Below, one piece after another: positions 57,287-64,000 of a stretch of DNA of 64,000 bases. The translations under genes were made by a program, and so were the position numbers. Positions within the stretch are counted from its first letter, which is position 1. Every line of letters begins with the position of its first letter. The notes beneath the pieces are model-generated. The model made no database searches. It had not been told where the DNA came from and saw only the letters and a program-made list of their open reading frames with translations. Source of the DNA: Streptomyces ficellus (GTDB lineage Bacteria; Actinomycetota; Actinomycetes; Streptomycetales; Streptomycetaceae); NCBI RefSeq assembly GCF_009739905.1, contig NZ_CP034279.1:3596001-3660000 (forward strand), read 5' to 3'.

Positions 57287-60025
57287 ATGAGCGAGCACCG
57301 TCGCAAACCGCCGCAGCCGCAGGGTGGCGGACGTGCCGCAGCCAGGCGAGCCGCCCAGCAGCCCCCGGGCCGCAGGGCGGCTCCGGCGCGAGGAACCAGC
57401 GCAGGATCAGCCGCCGACCCCCACAGCGGCGGTGGCGAGGAGCGGGTGTACGGCAGTCGTGCCGAGGCCCGCCGGGCCGCCCAGCGGGGCGGCCGCCGCC
57501 GCGGTGCCGAGGCAGCCGCCGGTGCGGCCGGGGGGCGGGCCGCGCGGAGCGTACAGCCGGGCAAGAAGCGGCTGATCGACTACCCGCGCCACAACAAGGA
57601 CGGCTGGCGCCGCTGGGTGCCCTCCTGGAAGCTCGTGACGGGATCGTTCCTCGGGTTCGCGGCGACGGTGCTCGGTGCGTCGACGGTGGTGTACTCCATG
57701 GTCGAGGTCCCCGAGGCCGTCAAGATCGCGACGGCTCAGAACAACGTCTACCTGTACGCCGACGGCTCTCAGATGGCTGCCACCGGTGGTGAGATCAACC
57801 GGCAGATCCTGGACTTCAAGCAGATCCCCGAGGACATGCAGAACGCGGTGGTCTCGGCCGAGAACAAGACGTTCTGGAAGGACAAGGGCGTCGACCCGAA
57901 GGGCATCGGCCGGGCGTTCTACAACATGGCCATGGGCGAGCAGACCCAGGGCGGCTCCACGATCACCCAGCAGTACGTGAAGAACGCGATGCTGGACGAC
58001 CAGAGCCAGACCGTGAGCCGCAAGGCCAAGGAACTCTTCATCTCCCTCAAGGCAGGTTTCGAGGAGGACAAAGAGGACGTCATGGCCGGCTACCTGAACA
58101 CCTCGTACTACGGACGAGGTGCCTACGGGATCCAGGCCGCGGCGCGCACCTATTACGAGAAGGACGCCAAGGACCTCAACGCCAGCGAGTGCGCGTTCCT
58201 CGCCGCACTGCTGAAGGGCGCCACCTACTACGACCCCGCGGGTTCGGTGGACATCGACCCCCGGGCGACCCCGGCGGCCAACACGGCGGCGGTCACCAAG
58301 CGGTGGCAGTGGATCCTCGACGAGATGGTCAAGGACGGGCACCTCGAAGCCTCGGAGCGGGCGAAGTACACGAAGTTCCCGATGCCCGTCGCCCCGAAGA
58401 AGCAGGCTCGGCTCAGCGGTCAGGTCGGTTACATGGTCGACCTCGCCAAGGCCTACGTCATCAACAACAACGACGTGGGCATCACGGCGAAGAAGCTCGC
58501 CCAGGGCGGCTACACGATCAAGACGACCTTCGAGAAGCCGAAGGTCGACGCGCTGAAGGCCGCCGTCGAGAAGGTCGAGAAGGCCAACATCGACCCGAAG
58601 GAGCGCCCGGACACGGACACGCACGTCCAGTTCGGTGGCGCCTCGGTCAACCCCAAGACCGGCGCGATCGTCGCCATCTACGGTGGCTCCGACGCGACCA
58701 AGCACTTCACCAACAACGCCGACCAGACCGGTGCCCAGGTGGGCTCCACGTTCAAGCCGTTCGTCCTCGCCGCGGCGATGGAACACGGCGTCCGGGACCC
58801 GGGCAGCGGCCCCGAACAGGGACCCGACCAGCGGCGGACGGTCGACCCGGACAAGACGATCTACAACGGCAAGAACAAGCTCAAGATCAAGAGGTACGAC
58901 GGAAGCGTCTGGCACAACGAAGAGGGCAAGGAGTGGCTCCAGGTCAACGACGGTGACCAGGACTACGGGGACATCAACCTCCGCGAGGCGATGATCCACT
59001 CGGCCAACTCGCCGTTCGTCCAGCTGGGCATGGACGTGGGCATCGACAAGGTCCGCGAGACGGCGATCCAGGCCGGGCTGCGCAAGGAGAGCCTCGTCGA
59101 GGGCGACGTCCCGTCCTTCTCCATCGGCATCTCCGACCCCAGCGCCATCCGCATGGCGGGCGCCTACGCCACCTTCGCCGCCAACGGCAAGCAGCGTGAC
59201 CCGTTCTCCGTGACCGAGGTGTCGAAGCGCGGAAACGTGATCTTCAAGCACGAGGCCACGACCAAGCAGGCCTTCTCGTCCGCCATCGCCAGCAACGTCA
59301 CCGACGTCCTGCGCGACGTCGTCGAGGACCCCGAGGGCACCGGTAACAACGCGGCCATCCAGGGCCGTCAGGTCGCCGGCAAGACCGGTACCACCGACGG
59401 CAACAAGTCGGCCTGGTTCGTCGGCTACACGCCGCAGCTCGCCACGGCCATCGACATGTACCGGATGGACGACAACGCCGAGAACAAGAACCGCAAGTTC
59501 CTGGAGATGTTCGGCACCGGCGGCCAGAAGAAGATCCACGGCTCGTCCTTCCCGTCCGAGATCTGGCAGAAGTACATGTCGACCGCGCTCAAGGGCGCGG
59601 AGGTCATCCCGTTCCCCGAGCCGGAGGAGCTGGAGGCCGACACCGTGTACGGCGGTGGCGCCGAGAGCCCCGAGCCGACGCCGTCCGACTCGCCCTCGCC
59701 GACCCCGTCGCCTTCGGAGTCGGAGAGCCCCTCGCCGACCCCGTCGCCGTCGGAGTCGAGCAAGCCGGCCGAGCCCTCGTGCGGACCGTTCGACTGGGAC
59801 TGCAACAACGACGACGGCGGCCAGAACGGCGGCCAGGACGGCGGTCAGGACGGCGGCCAGGACGGCGGTGGCGGAACCGACACCGGCGGGACCGATACCG
59901 GCGGCACCGACGACGGCGGGACCACCACCGGCGGCACCAGTCCCTCGCCGCCCACCGCCGGCACGACCAATGGCAACGGCAACGGCGGCGCCAACGGCGG
60001 CTGGTTCGGCGGGACCGAGGGCTAG
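57287..60025 (+). CDS. Class A penicillin-binding protein (bifunctional)
   Basis: 912-aa peptidoglycan synthase. A basic, Arg/Ala/Gly-rich cytosolic N-terminus (1-105) precedes one membrane helix (about 115-138). The GT51 glycosyltransferase (about 170-345) has AENKTFWKDKGVDPKGIGRA and GGSTITQQYVKNAM. The transpeptidase domain has STFK (GSTFKPFVLAAAM), SAN (IHSANSPFVQLG) and KTGT (AGKTGTTDGNKSAWFVG). The C-terminus is low-complexity: Ser/Pro repeats (SPSPTPSPSES) then GGQDGG and GGTDTGG repeats. ATG 57287 with GAGGAG upstream; a frame to 57122 lacks conservation. Confidence 0.95.
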   Translation: MSEHRRKPPQPQGGGRAAARRAAQQPPGRRAAPARGTSAGSAADPHSGGGEERVYGSRAEARRAAQRGGRRRGAEAAAGAAGGRAARSVQPGKKRLIDYPRHNKDGWRRWVPSWKLVTGSFLGFAATVLGASTVVYSMVEVPEAVKIATAQNNVYLYADGSQMAATGGEINRQILDFKQIPEDMQNAVVSAENKTFWKDKGVDPKGIGRAFYNMAMGEQTQGGSTITQQYVKNAMLDDQSQTVSRKAKELFISLKAGFEEDKEDVMAGYLNTSYYGRGAYGIQAAARTYYEKDAKDLNASECAFLAALLKGATYYDPAGSVDIDPRATPAANTAAVTKRWQWILDEMVKDGHLEASERAKYTKFPMPVAPKKQARLSGQVGYMVDLAKAYVINNNDVGITAKKLAQGGYTIKTTFEKPKVDALKAAVEKVEKANIDPKERPDTDTHVQFGGASVNPKTGAIVAIYGGSDATKHFTNNADQTGAQVGSTFKPFVLAAAMEHGVRDPGSGPEQGPDQRRTVDPDKTIYNGKNKLKIKRYDGSVWHNEEGKEWLQVNDGDQDYGDINLREAMIHSANSPFVQLGMDVGIDKVRETAIQAGLRKESLVEGDVPSFSIGISDPSAIRMAGAYATFAANGKQRDPFSVTEVSKRGNVIFKHEATTKQAFSSAIASNVTDVLRDVVEDPEGTGNNAAIQGRQVAGKTGTTDGNKSAWFVGYTPQLATAIDMYRMDDNAENKNRKFLEMFGTGGQKKIHGSSFPSEIWQKYMSTALKGAEVIPFPEPEELEADTVYGGGAESPEPTPSDSPSPTPSPSESESPSPTPSPSESSKPAEPSCGPFDWDCNNDDGGQNGGQDGGQDGGQDGGGGTDTGGTDTGGTDDGGTTTGGTSPSPPTAGTTNGNGNGGANGGWFGGTEG

Positions 60026-60181
60026 CCCCCGCTCCCCCTCCACGGCCACCGAAGGCCACGGCTGCGAGGGCCGTCGCACCGGGTACGTACCTCGCGTACG
60101 TACGCCGGACGCGGCGGCCCTCCGCGTTGCCCGGTGCTCTTCCGCGTCGCCCGGCGGCCGCCCGCCCGCCCCCGCGGACCG

Positions 60182-60190
60182 TTGTCCACA
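60182..60190. promoter_or_regulatory. Isolated perfect DnaA box
   Basis: TTGTCCACA, 41 bp upstream of the GT87 start. Single site with no neighbours. Confidence 0.55.
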
Positions 60191-60230
60191 GGCCGCGCCG
60201 GGCCCCGGCCACGTACGGCAGGATGTCCCC

Positions 60231-61718
60231 ATGCCGAGCCCACACAAGACGACGAGCGCCCACCAGGACCGTCCCGTCGTGCCCCCGACCCGCCGGGACG
60301 AGATCGCGGCCGCCGGGAGCGAACTGATCGGTGGCCCCGCCGGCCGGTGGGCGCGCTTCGGCGACAGCGCGTTCACGCCCGTCCGGGTGATCGCGCTCGT
60401 CGCGATCGGGATGTTCGCGCTCGGCATGGTCCAGAAGCTGCCCTGCTACAACTGGGCGTGGTTCCGCGGCACCAGCTCGCAGTACACCCACGCCTGCTAC
60501 TCGGACATCCCGCACCTCTTCATCGGGCGGGGCTTCGCCGACGGACTGATCCCCTACTTCGACCGCCTCGGCGGCGACATGGAGTACCTCGAATACCCGG
60601 TGCTCACCGGCCTGTTCATGCAGGTCGCGTCCTGGCTGACGCTCCCCTTCGACGGCGACCTCCAGTACCGGGAGCAGATGTACTGGATGGTCAACGCGGG
60701 CATGCTGATGATCTGCGTGGCCGTCCTCGCCGTCTGCGTCGCCCGCACGCACCGCCACCGCCCGTGGGACGCCCTGCTGGTCGCCCTGGCCCCCGCCTTC
60801 GTCCTGACGGCGACCATCAACTGGGACCTGCTCGCCGTGGCGCTGACCGCCGCCGCCATGCTGATGTGGTCCCGGGGGCGGGCGCTCGCCTTCGGTGTCC
60901 TCCTGGGCCTGGCCACGGCCGCCAAGTTCTACCCGTTCCTGCTGCTCGGGCCGCTGCTGCTGCTGTGCTGGCGGGCCTGGAAGTGGCGGGAGTTCGGTCT
61001 GGCCGTGCTGGGCACGGCCGCCTCGTGGCTGGTGGTGAACGTGCCGGTGATGCTGCTGGCACCGGAGGGCTGGAAGAAGTTCTACTCCTTCAGCCACGAC
61101 CGGGGCATCGACTTCGGGTCCTTCTGGCTGATCATCACCCAGCGCACCGGCGCCGACATCACCCCGGACGCCGTCAACACCTACGCGAGCGTGCTGATGG
61201 TGCTCGCCTGTGCCGGGATCGCCGCACTGGCCCTGACCGCGCCGCGCCGCCCCCGCTTCGCCCAGCTGGCCTTCCTGGTGGTGGCGGCGTTCATCCTCAC
61301 CAACAAGGTCTATTCACCGCAGTACGTGCTGTGGCTGATCCCGCTCGCCGCCCTGGCCCGCCCGCGCTGGCGCGACTTCCTCGTCTGGCAGGGCTGCGAG
61401 GTCATGTACTTCGCCGGGATCTGGATGTACCTGGCGTACACCACGAGCGGCAACAAGCAGGGGCTGCCGACGGAGGGCTACCAGTTCGCGATCCTGCTGC
61501 ACCTGGCCGGGACGCTGTTCCTGTGCGCCATGGTCGTACGGGACATCCTGCTGCCCGAGCGCGACGGGGTGCGGCGCGACGGCACGGACGACCCGTCGGG
61601 CGGCGTCCTCGACCGCGCGGAGGACGTGTTCGTACTCGGCCCCGCCGCACCCCCGCCGCAGCACGCCGCACACGCGGTCCAGGGACCACGTGTGGAGTGG
61701 GGCGTCGTACGGGAGTGA
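60231..61718 (+). CDS. GT87-family (DUF2029) membrane glycosyltransferase
   Basis: 495-aa polytopic protein with about 10 membrane helices, related to polyprenyl-phosphate-mannose-dependent mannosyltransferases of the GT-C fold (GT87). The first extracytoplasmic loop carries the acidic motif EYLEYPVLTG, and a later region reads LGLATAAKFYPFLLLGPLLLLC, typical of GT87. Acts on the outer face of the membrane, using a lipid-linked sugar donor; acceptor unknown. ATG 60231. Follows the class A PBP in the same direction after 205 bp. Confidence 0.86.
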   Translation: MPSPHKTTSAHQDRPVVPPTRRDEIAAAGSELIGGPAGRWARFGDSAFTPVRVIALVAIGMFALGMVQKLPCYNWAWFRGTSSQYTHACYSDIPHLFIGRGFADGLIPYFDRLGGDMEYLEYPVLTGLFMQVASWLTLPFDGDLQYREQMYWMVNAGMLMICVAVLAVCVARTHRHRPWDALLVALAPAFVLTATINWDLLAVALTAAAMLMWSRGRALAFGVLLGLATAAKFYPFLLLGPLLLLCWRAWKWREFGLAVLGTAASWLVVNVPVMLLAPEGWKKFYSFSHDRGIDFGSFWLIITQRTGADITPDAVNTYASVLMVLACAGIAALALTAPRRPRFAQLAFLVVAAFILTNKVYSPQYVLWLIPLAALARPRWRDFLVWQGCEVMYFAGIWMYLAYTTSGNKQGLPTEGYQFAILLHLAGTLFLCAMVVRDILLPERDGVRRDGTDDPSGGVLDRAEDVFVLGPAAPPPQHAAHAVQGPRVEWGVVRE

Positions 61719-61774
61719 CCGCCCGGGGCCGCGCGTGACCGCCGGGGCCGCGCATGAGCGACGGCCCCGGGCGG
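61719..61774. terminator. Bidirectional terminator between the GT87 and alanine-racemase-like genes
   Basis: Perfect 13-bp arms CCGCCCGGGGCCG / CGGCCCCGGGCGG around a 30-nt loop that contains a near copy of the left arm (GTGACCGCC-GGGGCCGCGC repeat), in the convergent spacer. Confidence 0.75.
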
Positions 61775-61793
61775 CCCGGCACCGCCCGGGTGC

Positions 61794-62825
61794 TCAGCGC
61801 TCGACGATGCGGTCGAACTGGGTGGTGGTGTGCCGCAGGTGGGCGACCAGCTCGTCACCGACCTTCGGCTCCTGGGCGTCCGAGGGGACGAACAGGATCG
61901 ACACCTGCATGTGCGGCGGCTCGGCGAACCAGCGCTGCTTGCCCGCCCACACGAACGGCGACAGGTTGCGGTTGACCGTCGCCAGGCCCGCCCGGGCCAC
62001 GCCCTTGGCGCGCGGCATCACGCCGTGCATGGCCTTGGGGGCCTCCAGGCCCACCCCGTGCGACGTGCCACCGGCGACGACGACCAGCCAGCCGTCGGAC
62101 GCCGCCTTCTGCTGGCGGTAGCCGAAACGGTCACCCTTGGCGACGCGCGTGACGTCCAGGACCGCGCCCCGGTACTCCGTCGCCTCGTGGTCGCCCAGCC
62201 AGAGCCGCGTACCGATGCGGGCCCGGAAGCGGGTCTGGGGGAACTGCTGCTGGAGCCGGGCCTGCTCCGCCGCCTTGAGGTGGCTGACGAACATGGTGTG
62301 CAGCGGAAGGCGGGCCGCGCGCAGCCGGTCCATCCAGCCGATGACCTCCTCGACGGCGTCGGTGCCGTCGGTGCGGTCCAGCGGCAGGTGCAGCGCGAAG
62401 CCCTCCAGGCGCACGTCCTCTATCGCCGCGTGCAGCTGGCCGAGCTCGTGCTCGCCGATGCCGTGCCGCTTCATCGAGCTCATGCACTCGATGACGACAC
62501 GGGCGCCGACGAGCGCGTGGACGCCGTCCACGGACGACACCGAGCGGATCACCCGGTCCGGCAGCGGGACGGGCTCCTCGCCCCGCCGGAACGGCGTCAG
62601 GACCAGCAGGTCGCCGCCGAACCAGTCCTTGATGCGGGCCGCCTCGTACGTGGTGCCCACCGCCAGCATGTCGGCGCCGAAGCGGGACGCCTCGTCCGAC
62701 AGCCGCTCGTGGCCGAAGCCGTAGCCGTTGCCTTTGCACACCGGGACGACGCCCGGGAACTGGTCGATCACGGACTTCTGGTGCGCCCGCCAGCGAGCGG
62801 TGTCGACGTAGAGGGAGAGCGCCAT
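61794..62825 (-). CDS. Alanine-racemase-family PLP protein
   Basis: 343-aa fold type III PLP enzyme related to alanine racemase. The PLP Lys is in VPVCKGNGYGFGHE near residue 31. C-terminal GDRFGYRQQ resembles the region around the second catalytic Tyr of Alr. It is shorter than typical Alr (about 370 aa), and the usual VKANAYGHG is altered to VCKGNGYGFG. It may be a true racemase or a divergent PLP enzyme acting on peptidoglycan-related amino acids; the neighbouring femX supports the latter (inference). It lies 120 bp downstream of femX. Confidence 0.8.
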   Translation of the reverse strand: MALSLYVDTARWRAHQKSVIDQFPGVVPVCKGNGYGFGHERLSDEASRFGADMLAVGTTYEAARIKDWFGGDLLVLTPFRRGEEPVPLPDRVIRSVSSVDGVHALVGARVVIECMSSMKRHGIGEHELGQLHAAIEDVRLEGFALHLPLDRTDGTDAVEEVIGWMDRLRAARLPLHTMFVSHLKAAEQARLQQQFPQTRFRARIGTRLWLGDHEATEYRGAVLDVTRVAKGDRFGYRQQKAASDGWLVVVAGGTSHGVGLEAPKAMHGVMPRAKGVARAGLATVNRNLSPFVWAGKQRWFAEPPHMQVSILFVPSDAQEPKVGDELVAHLRHTTTQFDRIVER

Positions 62826-62945
62826 GGCCGGCCCGGAACCTTTCTGTGGCTGCGGTGTAGCAGAGGGATGTACGAGACCCGAGGCCCGAGCCCCGGGACG
62901 GGAGACTCGGGGGGCGGGACTACGGACTACGGACTACGGAAGCGT

Positions 62946-64000
62946 TCAGCGACGCGACATGTACATGTCGAGTGCCTTGTGCAGCAGCTTGTTCAGCGGG
63001 AAGTCCCACTCGCCGATGTACTCGACGGCCTCACCGCCGGTGCCCACCTTGAACTGGATGAGGCCGAAGAGGTGGTCCGTCTCGTCCAGGGAGTCGGAGA
63101 TGCCCCGGAGGTCGTAGACGGTCGCGCCCATGGCGTAGGCGTCGCGCAGCATGCGCCACTGCATCGCGTTCGAGGGCCGGACCTCGCGGCCGATGTTGTC
63201 CGAGGCGCCGTACGAGTACCAGACGTGCCCGCCGACCACGAGCATGGTGGCCGCCGACAGGTTCACGCCGTTGTGCCGGGCGAAGTAGAGCCGCATGCGG
63301 TTGGGGTCCTCGCTGTTGAGGACGGTCCACATCCGCTGGAAGTACGACAGCGGCCGGGGCCGGAACCGGTCGCGCACGGCCGTGATCTCGTACAGCCGCT
63401 GCCACTCGGCGAGGTCCTCGTAACCGCCCTGGACGACCTCGACACCGGCCTTCTCGGCCTTCTTGATGTTGCGGCGCCACAGCTGGTTGAAGCCCTTGAG
63501 GACGTCGTCGAGCGAACGGTTCGCCAGCGGCACCTGGAAGACGTAGCGGGGCTGGACGTCGCCGAAGCCGGCGCCGCCGTCCTCGCCCTGCTGCCAGCCC
63601 ATCTTGCGCAGCCGGTCGGACACCTCGAAGGCGCGCGGCTCGATGTGCGAGGCCTCGACGTCACGCAGCCGCTTGACGTCCGGGTCCTGGATGCCGGACT
63701 TGATCGCGGCCGAGTCCCAGCGGCGGATGACGACCGGCGGGCCCATCTTCACCGAGAAGGCGCCCTGGTTCTTCAGGTGCGCCAGCATCGGCTGGAGCCA
63801 GTCGTCCAGGTTCGGCGCGTACCAGTTGATGACCGGGCCCTCGGGGAGGTACGCGAGGTACCGCTTGATCTTCGGGAGCTGGCGGTACAGGACCAGGCCC
63901 GCGCCGACGAGCTGACCGTCCTTGTCGAACCAGCCCAGGTTCTCCGAGCGCCACTCGGTCTTCACATCAGCCCATGCGGGGACCTGGCAGTGGCTCGCCG
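62946..64000 (-). CDS. femX: FemX/FemAB-like peptidoglycan bridge aminoacyltransferase, 5' end outside the window
   Basis: Partial gene: the frame stays open to the window edge (351 codons present). Residues upstream of the internal GTG at 63965 read SHCQVPAWADVKTEWRSEN, which matches Fem proteins, so the true start lies beyond 64000. FemX proteins are tRNA-dependent transferases that add the first Gly to the stem peptide; Streptomyces peptidoglycan has a single Gly bridge on LL-diaminopimelate. Visible GNAT-like signatures are NLSAATMLVVGGHVWYSYGASDN and NAMQWRMLRDAYAMGATVYDLRGIS. Also required for growth with VanX/VanH resistance in S. coelicolor. Confidence 0.88.
   Translation of the reverse strand, partial: ASHCQVPAWADVKTEWRSENLGWFDKDGQLVGAGLVLYRQLPKIKRYLAYLPEGPVINWYAPNLDDWLQPMLAHLKNQGAFSVKMGPPVVIRRWDSAAIKSGIQDPDVKRLRDVEASHIEPRAFEVSDRLRKMGWQQGEDGGAGFGDVQPRYVFQVPLANRSLDDVLKGFNQLWRRNIKKAEKAGVEVVQGGYEDLAEWQRLYEITAVRDRFRPRPLSYFQRMWTVLNSEDPNRMRLYFARHNGVNLSAATMLVVGGHVWYSYGASDNIGREVRPSNAMQWRMLRDAYAMGATVYDLRGISDSLDETDHLFGLIQFKVGTGGEAVEYIGEWDFPLNKLLHKALDMYMSRR

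Noticed and set aside
57407..60427. Long minus-strand frame opposite the class A PBP
   Set aside because: Antisense shadow of a gene with all GT51 and transpeptidase motifs.

Overview
The window looks like the replication-origin region of a Streptomyces chromosome. Base composition is very GC-rich, codons are strongly biased to G/C at the third position, and starts are often GTG or TTG. The landmark genes (pstP-rodA-pbpA-pknB, three class E sortases, crgA, gyrA-gyrB-recF-dnaN-oriC-dnaA, rpmH-rnpA-yidD-yidC-jag-rsmG-parA-parB, trxA-trxB, sigM, murJ, pcnA, ino1) stand in the order I know from model Streptomyces. No insertion sequence, prophage, integrase or CRISPR array was found, so this is core chromosome with a few variable genes between 14 and 22 kb.

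Layout. (1) 0-6.8 kb: cell-wall elongation and Ser/Thr signalling operon (PP2C phosphatase, SEDS protein, PBP2, PASTA kinase). (2) 6.8-11.1 kb, minus strand: three class E sortases, a TrpG/PabA-type amidotransferase and a tiny membrane protein joined by 4-bp GTGA overlaps, and a DUF881 protein. (3) 11.2-14.3 kb: crgA, a cluster of DnaA boxes outside the origin, a rhomboid protease, a cyclophilin and a DUF5324 protein. (4) 14.4-22.4 kb: lineage-specific membrane or surface proteins with low-complexity repeats, an HTH/kinase pair, DLW-39, tRNA-Ala(TGC) and tRNA-Ile(GAT). (5) 22.5-35 kb: the replication block, transcribed away from oriC on the minus strand (dnaA lies on the other side of oriC, also minus). 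(6) 35.3-41.2 kb, plus strand: rpmH, rnpA, yidD, yidC, jag, rsmG, parA, parB. (7) 41.3-53.6 kb: GNAT protein, thioredoxin system, ECF sigma/anti-sigma pair, a MurJ flippase with a separate pseudokinase, a large DUF6049 membrane protein and the CCA enzyme. (8) 53.7-64 kb: MFS exporter, inositol-phosphate synthase with a PadR regulator, class A PBP, GT87 glycosyltransferase, alanine-racemase-like protein and a FemX-like ligase cut by the window edge.

Non-coding signals are unusually rich. oriC (32.36-32.98 kb) holds 11 DnaA boxes that are one base off consensus, several weaker ones and no perfect box. Perfect boxes lie outside it: near crgA, upstream of dnaA, upstream of parA and upstream of the GT87 gene. 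Six parS sites (core GTTTCACGTGAAAC) lie at 38.8, 39.1, 42.2, 44.4, 53.65 and 53.69 kb. Three of them are built into hairpin-forming palindromes between convergent genes, so one DNA segment appears to serve both as ParB-binding site and as transcription terminator; this is the observation I rate most worth testing.

Many genes here serve one theme, coordinating replication, segregation and wall growth at the hyphal tip: DnaA/oriC, gyrase and DciA for replication; ParAB/parS for segregation; PknB/PstP, PBPs, RodA, CrgA, MurJ plus pseudokinase, and FemX for wall synthesis; class E sortases for surface-protein anchoring.
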